IMG/VR virus record: IMGVR_UViG_3300030106_006202
Span: 1-22,792 of that record
Source of the DNA: a virus
Length of the DNA stretch: 22,792 nucleotides
Strand: one strand, 5' to 3'
Translations under genes and position numbers: made by a program
Notes under the pieces: generated by a model
The model's database searches: none
Told to the model about the DNA's origin: nothing
What the model saw: the letters and a program-made list of their open reading frames with translations, nothing else
Shown: positions 6,016-14,521 of the stretch, piece by piece
Position numbering within the stretch: position 1 is the stretch's first letter
How the letters are laid out: each line of letters begins with the position of its first letter

Positions 6016-7716
6016 TTATTCTCCATTATTTAAAAAGACTGATCTCGGATCTTTAGTTATCGCATCAGCAAGATTCTTTTTATCTCGCAATGCTTCTATT
6101 ATTTTTGAATCAATTGTTCCTTTTGCTTCAATATCTATATATGTTACATTCTTTGTAGTTCCTATTCTGTGACATCTGTCTTCAGATTGCAATCTTGTTT
6201 CAAGGTCAAAACTATTAGAATAATAAATAGCATAATCTGCAGCAGTCAATGTTAAACCAATGCCACCAGATTGAGGTTGGCCAATAAAGTATTTTATTTT
6301 GGGATCATTTTGAAATCTATCAACTGCAGTTTCTCTTTCATCTGTTGGAATATCCCCATAATAACTAACAGCTGACTCACCTAATGCCTGTCCTATGGCT
6401 CTTATATCAGCTTTAAATCTTGCCCATATGATAACTTTTGACTGTATCTCACCAAGAATGCTTATTAAAGCTGATAGACGAGGATTGTCAGCATTGATCA
6501 TTTGAATGCCATCTTCAGTTGGAAACCAATTACAAGTTATTTGTTGCAACCTTAAAAACCTTGTTATTGCTTCTGGTGCTGATACTGTTTTGCCTTCAAG
6601 TTCTGCTATGTATTCTTTTTGTAAATCCTTATAAATTTTTTGTTGATCAGATGTCAACTTTATAGCATATCTTTGATATATCTTTTTAGGCAGATCCAAA
6701 CAATCTTTTTTAAGGACTCTAAAACTATGACCCTCAATGTTCTTTGTTAATTCATCAATGTTTTGATAAGATACTATCTCTCTATTATCAAAACCACCCA
6801 TCACACAATATCTTGCCCTGAAAGAATAAAAACTATCATATCCAAGAATATTAGGATCTAAAAATTTAAACTGACTATAAACATCCTCTGGACCTTTTGT
6901 AACAGGTGTGCCAGTTAATATCCTGCGATATTTAGCATTTTTAGAAAACTTTGTTATCATCTTTGTTCTTTTTGCTCCTGGTTTTTTGATCCTAGAACTT
7001 TCATCAACAACCAACATAACATTGTGCGATGATAATATTTTCATCATATAAAATACAGCAACACTGCTAACAAATGCTTCAACATTAAAAGAGAACACTT
7101 TAAGACAGTTTTCAGCACCTATAACAGCATCAAATTTTTCCCTGTGCTTTTTTATGGTATTCTGCCCTGACTTGTAGTATATGCTCTCATATGGGCACCA
7201 ATCAGGCATATGTACAGGAAGTTCTTTGCTCAACCAGTTTCTGTGAACACCATTTGGTGCAATAACAACCAAAGCATTAATTTTATTATTTGCATATAAA
7301 TATGCAGCATTGTCGATTATAACTTTACTTTTTCCTGTGCCTTGTTCCATCAAAAGACCAAATGCTTCTTTATCACGTGACATGTAAAATGCTTTTCTCT
7401 GATGATCAAAAGGTTTTGTTTTAAATTTAAAATCATCATTAGTTGGCAACACTTCAACTTTAGCTGAACGAGTATTTTCTGCCTCAATTAAAAGATCAAC
7501 ATATTTTTCTAATATTGGCTTGGCTTCATCTGACCAAGTTGCATCTGGCCAATATTTTTGTATCCTGCTTATATTGGCACTGGTGGGATCAAATAAAAGA
7601 TCCCGACCAACCCATTTTTTATATCCAGGAAGACTAGACAGCTTTTCAATAGATGTGCTGTCCAGCTTTACTTTAGCAACACAATACTTGCCAAATTCTG
7701 CTTTTTCAATATGCAT
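6016..7716 (-). CDS. SNF2-family superfamily 2 helicase/translocase
   Basis: A 566-residue ATP-dependent DNA translocase. An N-terminal segment of about 75 residues resembles the HARP-like lead domain of annealing helicases (LPGYKKW and following). The motor then shows Walker A EQGTGKS (near 123), motif II VVDESS (DESS rather than DEAH, near 233), motif III LTGTP (near 267), motif V GGIGLTL (near 484) and motif VI with QSEDRCHRIG (near 509). These are diagnostic of SNF2. It likely remodels forks or strips proteins in phage replication or recombination, together with the nuclease encoded directly downstream. The start at 7716 is preferred because it overlaps the upstream stop as TAATG with GGGGA six bases away; Met codons at 7728 and 7740 would extend into the upstream gene. 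Confidence 0.9.
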   Translation of the reverse strand: MHIEKAEFGKYCVAKVKLDSTSIEKLSSLPGYKKWVGRDLLFDPTSANISRIQKYWPDATWSDEAKPILEKYVDLLIEAENTRSAKVEVLPTNDDFKFKTKPFDHQRKAFYMSRDKEAFGLLMEQGTGKSKVIIDNAAYLYANNKINALVVIAPNGVHRNWLSKELPVHMPDWCPYESIYYKSGQNTIKKHREKFDAVIGAENCLKVFSFNVEAFVSSVAVFYMMKILSSHNVMLVVDESSRIKKPGAKRTKMITKFSKNAKYRRILTGTPVTKGPEDVYSQFKFLDPNILGYDSFYSFRARYCVMGGFDNREIVSYQNIDELTKNIEGHSFRVLKKDCLDLPKKIYQRYAIKLTSDQQKIYKDLQKEYIAELEGKTVSAPEAITRFLRLQQITCNWFPTEDGIQMINADNPRLSALISILGEIQSKVIIWARFKADIRAIGQALGESAVSYYGDIPTDERETAVDRFQNDPKIKYFIGQPQSGGIGLTLTAADYAIYYSNSFDLETRLQSEDRCHRIGTTKNVTYIDIEAKGTIDSKIIEALRDKKNLADAITKDPRSVFLNNGE

Positions 7717-8360
7717 TACAGTCCCCATCTTTCTGCACATATTGGTCCAATGCCTTTTTCGATACTACCATGATTTGTTAAATCTCTACCACAAGCAGAA
7801 CAATTACCAGTCCTTTTACCATAAGCAACAGCAGAACCGAGTGGATCTTTAGCAATCTCTTGCAACTTTTCGAGAGTTCCTTCAGGTGCATTAAAAGGTA
7901 AAAAATAACCACCAGTCACTTTACCAGCATACTCACCATCAACTTTAACATAGATGGCACCAGCATTTACTCCAGAATCTGGAGCTCTAGATAAAACAAT
8001 ATTATCAACACGAAATTTAGGACTTTTAATTGCTTCATGTGCTTTGTCAAAAATTTTCTTAACATTGCTCAAATCAATAGAAACAATATTACTTTGCCTT
8101 TCCTCTTTATTCTTTTTGATTTTCATTAACATAGCACTGGCAGCAATCATCTGCTTTTCAGACAAAGAGCCTTTAATTGCAATTTGATCAATCAATGATG
8201 CAGCAAAAGAGTTCCAAGATGAAATTTCTTTAAGAGCATCAAATATTTTTTTATTGTCTGCATCCATACAAAATTTTTGAGCTTTAAGTTCACTCGCTCC
8301 TAAAAATTTTCTTTCATGATATTCGTTAATTTCTTTGATTGCATTCATAATTCTTGTCAT
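7716..8360 (-). CDS. Zinc-ribbon protein with DUF6011-like C-terminus
   Basis: A 214-residue protein. The C-terminal 30 residues (CSACGRDLT, then SIEKGIGPICAERWG) match the DUF6011 pattern: a compact zinc site with CxxCGRxL and GIGPxC signatures, common in phages and mobile elements and of unproven function. A middle region (GAIYVKVDGEYAGKVTGGYF) looks beta-rich; the N-terminal half is helical and charged. The start was moved to 8360: AAAGGA lies seven bases upstream and the MT start matches the opposite copy of the promoter module at 4434, whereas the ATG at 8378 would put the ribosome site inside the gene. It is the first gene of the leftward operon and overlaps the SNF2 helicase as TAATG, suggesting a nucleic-acid role. 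Function not known. Confidence 0.75.
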   Translation of the reverse strand: MTRIMNAIKEINEYHERKFLGASELKAQKFCMDADNKKIFDALKEISSWNSFAASLIDQIAIKGSLSEKQMIAASAMLMKIKKNKEERQSNIVSIDLSNVKKIFDKAHEAIKSPKFRVDNIVLSRAPDSGVNAGAIYVKVDGEYAGKVTGGYFLPFNAPEGTLEKLQEIAKDPLGSAVAYGKRTGNCSACGRDLTNHGSIEKGIGPICAERWGL

Positions 8361-8460
8361 AATTTTTTCCTTTCTCATTTAATTATTAATAGATTATCTC
8401 TCTTTTTTATTCAAAAGTAAAGAAGAAAGTTAAAAAAGAATCTAATTAAAACAATGACTT
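8361..8460 (-). promoter_or_regulatory. Promoter/leader module, leftward copy (sigma70-like)
   Basis: Read leftward: AAGTCATTG from 8460, the T-rich block at 8438-8423, TTTACT at 8421-8416, a 17-base spacer, GATAAT at 8398-8393, then a leader ending with AAAGGA before ATG 8360. It matches the module at 4325-4433 element for element, with the same -35 sequence, the same spacer length and a 20-of-21 match across ribosome site and start. It separates the end of the late operon (stop at 8463) from the leftward cassette operon. Confidence 0.75.
8423..8460 (-). repeat. 38-bp inverted repeat, right copy
   Basis: Reverse-complement partner of 4325-4362 (33 of 38 identical). Here only one base separates it from the -35 hexamer, against twelve in the left copy. 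An AT-only inverted repeat (TAATTAA/TTAATTA) also begins here, at the end of the late operon, followed by a T-run; it could weakly terminate late transcription. Confidence 0.85.
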
Positions 8461-8462
8461 AA

Positions 8463-8765
8463 TTAATCAAACGCATCTTTTATGCTTTTTATTACATTTT
8501 TTAATGTAAATGGCTTTTCATTTGGTCTGTATTTACATTTTATTTCTCTTGGACAATCTACATTTCCTGCACTCATATCAATATATTCATTCCATTGTGT
8601 GTAGTTTGCTCCTACATAAACACAGATATGTTGATTATTGCTCCTCATTTGCTTCGCCAATCTACAGGTTGTGTGTTCTCTGTCTCTGGCAAAAACAACT
8701 ATTGCTAATATAGATATTACAGCAATAAAAATAAGAATGTAATATATTATCCGAATAAAACACAA
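8463..8765 (-). CDS. Small membrane-anchored cysteine-rich protein
   Basis: About 100 residues, no family recognised. One hydrophobic segment (about residues 5-25) is followed by a charged outer domain with four cysteines (TTCR, HICV, VDCP, IKCK) that could form two disulfides in the periplasm, plus a lysine-rich C-terminus. There is no ATG near the front; TTG at 8765 is the listed start and AGGA lies eleven bases upstream, so the exact start is uncertain and a non-ATG codon somewhat further upstream is possible. It is the last gene of the late operon, after the internal virion protein genes. Spanin-like or virion-associated roles are conceivable but unsupported. Confidence 0.6.
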   Translation of the reverse strand: MCFIRIIYYILIFIAVISILAIVVFARDREHTTCRLAKQMRSNNQHICVYVGANYTQWNEYIDMSAGNVDCPREIKCKYRPNEKPFTLKNVIKSIKDAFD

Positions 8766-8796
8766 ATTAAAATAAATCCTAAAATTGAAAGAATAA

Positions 8797-9282
8797 TTAT
8801 CGAGTAACAGAATACGATATGAGCCAAATCATCCATCCGAGACCTCCTGCACCAATCAGGCAAGCAATGCCCATAATAGTGTAATCTCTTATCATTTTTT
8901 GTTGCTCCTGTTTTGCATAAATTGCTTGTTGTCTCGCTTTTCTTATACGACCTTCTTCTTTGATAAGGTCATCCCATGCTTGTAAACCATAATGACCAAT
9001 CAAAAAATTTTTGAGCTCCTCTCTTTGCTTTTGTAGTTTCTTTTTACTAGCAAAACTCTCTATTGCAACTTCTTCAACAGAGCCATTAAAAAGTTTATCA
9101 AATGTTGATGGATTATTTGCATTTTTGTGTATGTTATCAACATCACTTACTGCTTTCATCCATGTAGATAATTGACTCGATAGATCCTCAATCTCACGAC
9201 CCATCATTATGGCTTTTTTAATGCCATTATATGCGGCTGTTGCTCCTGATACAGCAGCAGACAATGTAATTGGGTCGATCAT
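8797..9282 (-). CDS. Putative virion protein with C-terminal membrane segment
   Basis: 161 residues: a small N-terminal Ala-rich helix, a long charged, probably coiled-coil middle (about 30-130, rich in Lys, Glu and Gln) and one hydrophobic segment near 135-157 (IMGIACLIGAGGLGWMIWLI). Its ATG directly follows the stop of the upstream ejection-type protein (TAAATG) with AAGG just upstream. The place at the end of the internal-protein series suggests a virion or ejection accessory that meets the inner membrane. No family is recognised. Confidence 0.65.
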   Translation of the reverse strand: MIDPITLSAAVSGATAAYNGIKKAIMMGREIEDLSSQLSTWMKAVSDVDNIHKNANNPSTFDKLFNGSVEEVAIESFASKKKLQKQREELKNFLIGHYGLQAWDDLIKEEGRIRKARQQAIYAKQEQQKMIRDYTIMGIACLIGAGGLGWMIWLISYSVTR

Positions 9283-11394
9283 TTACCTTGCTGATTCTAT
9301 TATTTTCTTTTTTGTGTTTTCTGGTAAGTTTTGAATAATAGTATTTATTTCAGATGGCAATTCTGATATTGCTCCGATTGCTGTATCTTCAGCTCCAATA
9401 GATTGTAAATACTGTGAATATGCACCTGCTGATATCGGACTGCCTGAATCGACAACCATGCCACCACTTTCAACAAATTGAGGATATGTTAATACTTGAC
9501 CTGCAAATGCAGGAGATATTATTGAATCTGGTGCAAATTTTTCTGCTGTAAAAGCACTCGCAGTTGTCGTGCCTGCAACTAAACTGTCCAATAACTGACC
9601 AACTCTTTTACTTAATATAGACAGAGCATCTCTGTCTGTTAATGCTCTCTGTATAAGATCAGCATCTTCAGAAACTAATATTTTTGCTGCTTGTTCAAGC
9701 TGTGCTTGAGATATGTTGTCAACTTTCGAACCAATCATTTTTCTGGCCATTCTTGTGAAAGCAAAAATATTTAAAGGATTCAATGCAAATTCAACAACAT
9801 CAACTGCAGCATCTGCACCAACTCTTTTAACACCTTCAGATGTTATCGCTGTCGGAGAGCCACCAAGAACTCTTCCTTTTGTTGTTTGTGTTTTACTTGC
9901 TAATTCTAATTTTTTTAAAGTATCCTCAAACATTCCTTCAGGATAAATCTTCTCTAATATATCTCTTTCTTTCCTGTCTAATTTACTTAATGCTGACATA
10001 AAACTTTTAGCAGAACTTAAACCGAATTTATTTTTTAATTGAGCTGCAACTCCTGCTCTAAAAGAATCCATTGCTAGGTCATCACCTCTTTGTGCAAGGT
10101 TGTCAAACTGTATTGATAAATCTTCAAAGCTCTTGCCAAATGCTTTTTTACCATCTTCAAATGCTTGTTGTGCTGCTTTTATACTTGCCCATTTTGCTCT
10201 TGTTGTTGCTAATTCTGGTGATACATCATCAAGAATACTTCTAACAGACTTTTCAATAGTATTTAATGAAGTTCCAAGATTGCCTTTACCACCACTGAAT
10301 GCTTTGTTAGTTGCATCTGCCAATGCTCTTCTTATAATCTCACCATCTTCAAGAGTTACATCTCTTAATAATTCTAATTTGCCATCTGTTATTTTAAAAA
10401 GGTCAGGTGCATTGCTTGCTTTTAAAAGTTTGTTTATATCTTTTTGTAAAAATTTTTGATTTGTTAATATTTGTTCTGCTGATAAATTTAATGAATTAGA
10501 TTGTAGAGCTTTGCCTTGATCAAATATTTCTTTATATGCTGCTGATTCTGCTGCTTCTAATTCTTTTAAATTTTTGCTCAATGCTAATGTTATATTCTCT
10601 CCACCTTCTGGTGCAAGTTCAGACAATAATGCTTTTTTTCCTGATTCAAAAGTCTCGTCTGCTCTTCTTGTTAATGTGTCAGCAATTATTTGACCACCAG
10701 ATCCACTTTTTGCATATATTGATCTTAATGCGTTTGCTGTTTGTTCACTCATGTCTGGTATTATTTCACCAGCATTAACTTTTCTAACAACGTCTTCAAG
10801 AGTTAAATTACCCTCTCGCATTATTCTTAAAACTTCATCCTCTGCTGCTTTACCGAGTCTACCTGTTAATTTTCTTCTTATAAAGTCTGCTGGCTTTTTT
10901 AATAATGCTGTGCCTGCTTGAGTAATTTTACTTCCCACTGGACCAGCAACACCACCAAAAACTGTACCAATGCCAGCACCTTCTAATCTGCCACCAAAAC
11001 CTTCGCCACCACCAGCACCTGCTAATGCTCCACCTGTTGCTCCAATTGCTGCTGCTCTTCCGAGAGTTGGCACTAAACTTCCACCACCAGTAAATGGTGC
11101 AGCTGCAATACCAGAACCCAAAGCACCACCAATCTCATATTTCAAACTTCCTGGTTTTTCTTGTGCTGTTTTTAAAGCACTTCTTTCTTTTTCCAATGCT
11201 TCACTATAAGTCTCTGGACCAATAGACCTAATTGCAGCAATCGCTTCATCTGAAAAATTAAATAATGCACCTTGTGCAGCAAGACGAATTTTTTCACTGA
11301 ATGTTAAACCTTGATCATCAGTTTCTTCAGCACTTGTTTCAATTTTATATTTTTCAAGTAATTTTTTTAATACTTCTGTTGAATTATCTGACAT
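9283..11394 (-). CDS. Large internal virion / DNA-ejection-type protein
   Basis: 703 residues. After a charged N-terminus (1-80) comes a long Gly/Ala-rich stretch (about 85-160; GGALGSGIAAAPF, GATGGALAGAGGGEGFGG, FGGVAGPVG) of glycine-zipper type that could insert into membranes. The rest is largely helical with charged repeats (to about 550), and a more hydrophobic C-terminal part follows. This architecture is typical of podovirus internal core proteins that leave the virion and form part of the genome-ejection conduit; specific homology cannot be claimed. The ATG overlaps the stop of the upstream virion gene (TAATG). No lytic domain is visible in it. Confidence 0.65.
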   Translation of the reverse strand: MSDNSTEVLKKLLEKYKIETSAEETDDQGLTFSEKIRLAAQGALFNFSDEAIAAIRSIGPETYSEALEKERSALKTAQEKPGSLKYEIGGALGSGIAAAPFTGGGSLVPTLGRAAAIGATGGALAGAGGGEGFGGRLEGAGIGTVFGGVAGPVGSKITQAGTALLKKPADFIRRKLTGRLGKAAEDEVLRIMREGNLTLEDVVRKVNAGEIIPDMSEQTANALRSIYAKSGSGGQIIADTLTRRADETFESGKKALLSELAPEGGENITLALSKNLKELEAAESAAYKEIFDQGKALQSNSLNLSAEQILTNQKFLQKDINKLLKASNAPDLFKITDGKLELLRDVTLEDGEIIRRALADATNKAFSGGKGNLGTSLNTIEKSVRSILDDVSPELATTRAKWASIKAAQQAFEDGKKAFGKSFEDLSIQFDNLAQRGDDLAMDSFRAGVAAQLKNKFGLSSAKSFMSALSKLDRKERDILEKIYPEGMFEDTLKKLELASKTQTTKGRVLGGSPTAITSEGVKRVGADAAVDVVEFALNPLNIFAFTRMARKMIGSKVDNISQAQLEQAAKILVSEDADLIQRALTDRDALSILSKRVGQLLDSLVAGTTTASAFTAEKFAPDSIISPAFAGQVLTYPQFVESGGMVVDSGSPISAGAYSQYLQSIGAEDTAIGAISELPSEINTIIQNLPENTKKKIIESAR

Positions 11395-12998
11395 TATTGT
11401 TCTCTTGAATCAATCTCTTCTTCTATAAATTTTAATTGTTGAACTGTATAAATTTTAGCAGCATTTGGCTTTTTCAATAAATTTTTTAAATCTTCTGTCG
11501 TTAAACTTTTTATTGTATCTTTAAAAAATAAATCTTTGCCTGTTGCTATATTTTGTAATTGTTTATTAGCATAACCTTGAGGATCTAATATTTGATATGT
11601 TTCATCACCACTGGTATAAGTTAAAAAAGGAACAGCATTAGGATATATAGATTTGAATGCGTCCATGCCTGATGCTTGAATCATACCTCTTGTCGCAGTT
11701 TCTCTTAATGCTCTTTTTTGATCAAGAACTTCTTGACTATCACCAACAACAGGGAAATATTGTAAGAGTGCATCTGCATATTCTGAAGCAGCAATCGCAG
11801 CACCTGATTCTTCTCTTAATTGAGCTGCAACCCAGTTTTGTGCTGCAACGTGAAATTGTTGTGCTAATGGATCTACACCAATCATACCCAGACCAAGAGT
11901 GCTCATTGCCCTTATTTTTGCAACATCCTCAATAGTTAAAATATAACCTTGAGCAATAACATTTCTTAATACACCTTCATTAAAAAGCATTCTGCTTCCA
12001 AATCCTGCAGCTTTAGTTTGATTTTGATCAAATTTTTGAGACTTCTCACTTAATATTTTTTCAAGATCAATTCCTTCAGGGACAGGTAAATTTGTTCCTG
12101 AAAGATCAATTCCTGGAACTTGAACTTCAATTTCTCTACCATCTTCAAATTTTGTATATTTACCACCTGATACAAGTTTTTGATATTTAATAGAATACTC
12201 TGATAAATCAGCAGGAGACACATTTTCACCAGCAGCAAGTTTTTGACCAATCTCATTTACTCTGGCAACCATTCTTTCAAACTGTGCTCCTTGTGGTGGT
12301 TTATCAAATAACTTTGCAACACCTTGTGGTAATAGTTCAAATTCATCTGCTGTGATAGATACAATTTTATCATCAGGAATAGTTGTATCAGGGAATATTT
12401 GTTTATACTTTTCTTCATTTAAAATTTGTATGTTAAAAGGTTTTGCAGGTGATGGTGATTTAATTTCATTTAATGTAAAACCTTTATTCTGTAGATTTTT
12501 TGCTTCATTGCTATCTAAAAGTCTGGTTGTTTTATCACCCTCTGGAGAAGTTATTTCATAATTTTTTAAAGTTCCTGTTTTGCCTAATGCTGTTGCTAAT
12601 GTTAATGCTTGTGCTGGCATTGCTTCTTTACGTTTTCTCTCTTCTTCACGTCTTTTTAAAAGATAGGCAGTTGGTGATTCTAATGCACCAGCAGCAGAAC
12701 CAAACAATGTTGCTCCTGGTTCACTGGCTCTTCTGGCCAGATCCGTAAAGTATAAAAGTCCGAGAACATTTTTATCGATGGGTTGTGCTTGTGGTGTCAC
12801 TTGTTTTAATAAATCCATCGCACCTTGAAAATCTATACCACCTAATGCACCTGCAGATACATCTGCCATATTAGTTGCTGACACACCTAAATTAGAACCA
12901 GTTTGATTGATCAATGGTGCTGATAATTGTTTATTTATATCAGGAGCAATCTCATGACCAGATTGTGCATTCCCTCCTTTACTTATTAAATGTGGCAT
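11394..12998 (-). CDS. Internal virion protein with conserved ESGAAI/GDS motif
   Basis: 534 residues, no transmembrane segment. Residues around 390-440 carry LREESGAAIAASEY, then YFPVVGDS and a downstream RGMIQASG, a pattern I associate with large internal proteins of many alphaproteobacterial phages (glutamate, then SGxAI, then FPxxGDS). The middle region is rich in Lys and Glu, and a short basic helix (RREEERKRKE) is near 115. The gene lies between two other virion-type genes, starts three bases after the upstream stop and ends by TAATG overlap with the ejection-type gene. A structural or ejection role follows from context and the motif; no enzymatic site is seen. Confidence 0.65.
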   Translation of the reverse strand: MPHLISKGGNAQSGHEIAPDINKQLSAPLINQTGSNLGVSATNMADVSAGALGGIDFQGAMDLLKQVTPQAQPIDKNVLGLLYFTDLARRASEPGATLFGSAAGALESPTAYLLKRREEERKRKEAMPAQALTLATALGKTGTLKNYEITSPEGDKTTRLLDSNEAKNLQNKGFTLNEIKSPSPAKPFNIQILNEEKYKQIFPDTTIPDDKIVSITADEFELLPQGVAKLFDKPPQGAQFERMVARVNEIGQKLAAGENVSPADLSEYSIKYQKLVSGGKYTKFEDGREIEVQVPGIDLSGTNLPVPEGIDLEKILSEKSQKFDQNQTKAAGFGSRMLFNEGVLRNVIAQGYILTIEDVAKIRAMSTLGLGMIGVDPLAQQFHVAAQNWVAAQLREESGAAIAASEYADALLQYFPVVGDSQEVLDQKRALRETATRGMIQASGMDAFKSIYPNAVPFLTYTSGDETYQILDPQGYANKQLQNIATGKDLFFKDTIKSLTTEDLKNLLKKPNAAKIYTVQQLKFIEEEIDSREQ

Positions 12999-13000
12999 AA

Positions 13001-14080
13001 TTAACTCGTCAATTTATAAGCACTATACAATCCACCAAGACCACCTAGCAACTGACCATATAAACTAGGATTCTGTATGTATTGTGTGCCTGTTTGTAGT
13101 TGAACATTTTGTGTATTATATGGAACACCTTGTAAAGCACCAAGAGCAAAATTTAATTGATCCATTGGAAACTGTCTTTGATCAACATAATCTGCAAATG
13201 CCATATCTAATGCCATCTGATCTAATCTTCTTCTTGCTTCACCTGTGCTTATTAAACCTGCTGCTGCCTGCTGTTCTAGTCCTTGTATTAATGGAGCCAT
13301 GCCTTCAAGTTGCTCTTGAGCACGCAACCTTGATGCTTCTTCTGTTTCATATGCTGCTCTTGCTGCATCTTCAGCACCAAATCTAGCAGTCCTGTCTGAT
13401 TCAAACTGCCCTCTCATTGCTTCTTCTGCTCTAAATCTTGCTGCTCTGTCTGCATCGGATCTGCCAGCTGCAAAACCTAATGCATCTCTAGATGCTTGTG
13501 CTCTTATATCACCTGCTGCTTGTGCTGCTTCACCCATTGTCTGACCTTCAAGCAATGCAAGTCTAGAACCAAAACCACCACCACCAGTTGCTGCTTTTGC
13601 TCTGGCTTTTGATAAATTATCAAATAATGTTTGATCAACTTGTCTTATTGCAGGGTCAACTGCAGTTTGATAAACATCTATAAATGGTTGTGCTGTTTCT
13701 ATTGAAAATGGATCTCCGACTAATTCTTCTCTTGTAGCACCTGAATATTCTGGTCCAAGTAATTCTTCTGTTGTCATTGAATCAAAACCTTGACCAAGAT
13801 TCATTGCTGCTTCACCAGCAGCAGTTACAAAAGGATCAAAAGATGTAGTTCCTCTTGCCATTATGTCTGCAGCTTGTTGTTCTTCTGGTGTTAATTTAGA
13901 GCCATCATAAGTTGCTATTCTTGGTCCAGTGTATGCTGGGAATGGTGACGATGCTATATTTGCAGCTTGTTCGAATAACATTTTACCACCAGCAGATACC
14001 CATTCTGGCAGTTCTGTGCCTTCAATTACTGTGCTTGAGTCTGGCAGTTCTGTTACACTTGTTGTACAAAAATTTCCCAT
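13001..14080 (-). CDS. Virion-associated protein with Ala/Arg-rich coiled-coil repeats
   Basis: 359 residues. The N-terminal part (LPEWV, then AYTGPRIA near 50) matches a recurring pattern in phage structural proteins encoded near tail genes. A Gly-rich loop (ATGGGGFGSRLA) near 170 is followed by a long helix of Ala, Arg and Glu that contains two consecutive 18-residue repeats at 211-228 and 229-246 (both starting DRxARF). The C-terminal 60 residues are Gln/Gly-rich. GGAG lies six bases before the ATG, which immediately follows the stop of the GNAT gene. Probably a structural or ejection component; not an enzyme as far as can be seen. Confidence 0.6.
   Translation of the reverse strand: MGNFCTTSVTELPDSSTVIEGTELPEWVSAGGKMLFEQAANIASSPFPAYTGPRIATYDGSKLTPEEQQAADIMARGTTSFDPFVTAAGEAAMNLGQGFDSMTTEELLGPEYSGATREELVGDPFSIETAQPFIDVYQTAVDPAIRQVDQTLFDNLSKARAKAATGGGGFGSRLALLEGQTMGEAAQAAGDIRAQASRDALGFAAGRSDADRAARFRAEEAMRGQFESDRTARFGAEDAARAAYETEEASRLRAQEQLEGMAPLIQGLEQQAAAGLISTGEARRRLDQMALDMAFADYVDQRQFPMDQLNFALGALQGVPYNTQNVQLQTGTQYIQNPSLYGQLLGGLGGLYSAYKLTS
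13343..13450 (-). repeat. Two tandem 54-bp coding repeats
   Basis: Residues 211-228 and 229-246 of the 359-residue virion protein align as an 18-residue unit beginning DRAARF and DRTARF, with the Arg, Ala and Glu/Asp positions conserved. It looks like duplication within a coiled coil rather than a mobile repeat. Confidence 0.6.
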
Positions 14081-14521
14081 TTACTTCTCCACATATACAG
14101 ATCCAGCTTTTTTAAAACCCAATCTCTCAAAAAATTTATCTTTGCGTTCAATATCACCAGAAAACACATGACCGAGCCTTACAGACATCTTAATTGATTT
14201 TGCAAAATTTATAAAGTATTTTACTAACATTATTGCCGATCTACTTTTTCTATAATTTTTAGAAACAAAAAACCAAAGATCAGATAAATGTTTTTCATCA
14301 CTCCACCAATCATTCGCATAGATGCCACCTATTGATCCTGTTATAAATCCTTCATTATTATAAGTCACAAACACTATACCATTCTTAATAACATTATCTA
14401 TTTTTCTGGCCAAACACTCTAGTTTTATATTAGGGATATTTATTACTGTTCCTTCATGCATTTCTTTTAATAAAAGTAATATTATAAAGGCATCATCTAA
14501 ATTTGCCCTGCGAATGTTCAT
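14081..14521 (-). CDS. GNAT-family N-acetyltransferase
   Basis: 146 residues with the GNAT layout: an opening strand IRRANLDDA, a central strand pair (FVTYNNEGFITGSIGG), the acetyl-CoA strand (DLWFFVSKNYR) followed by the pyrophosphate-loop region NYRKSRSAIMLVK (a degenerate Q/RxxGxG/A), and a closing FFERLGFKKAGS, typical of the family's last helix and strand. It would transfer an acetyl group from acetyl-CoA to an unknown amine, protein or small molecule. It overlaps the upstream Met-rich gene as ATGA and abuts the downstream virion gene, so it is expressed with morphogenesis genes. Phages often carry such genes among structural genes; virion protein or host target modification are both possible. 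Confidence 0.85.
   Translation of the reverse strand: MNIRRANLDDAFIILLLLKEMHEGTVINIPNIKLECLARKIDNVIKNGIVFVTYNNEGFITGSIGGIYANDWWSDEKHLSDLWFFVSKNYRKSRSAIMLVKYFINFAKSIKMSVRLGHVFSGDIERKDKFFERLGFKKAGSVYVEK

Noticed and set aside
7520-7852. 110-codon plus-strand ORF across the helicase/zinc gene junction
   Set aside because: It spans two well-supported genes on the other strand; no motif and no ribosome site.
8361-8378. Earlier ATG (8378) for the DUF6011-like gene
   Set aside because: It would place the conserved AAAGGA ribosome site inside the gene; the matching module at 4434 shows the start is the later ATG.
10100-10459. 119-codon plus-strand ORF inside the ejection-type gene
   Set aside because: Antisense shadow; composition typical of reversed Ala/Lys/Glu codons and no initiation signals. 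The same applies to the other plus-strand ORFs in 9700-13400.
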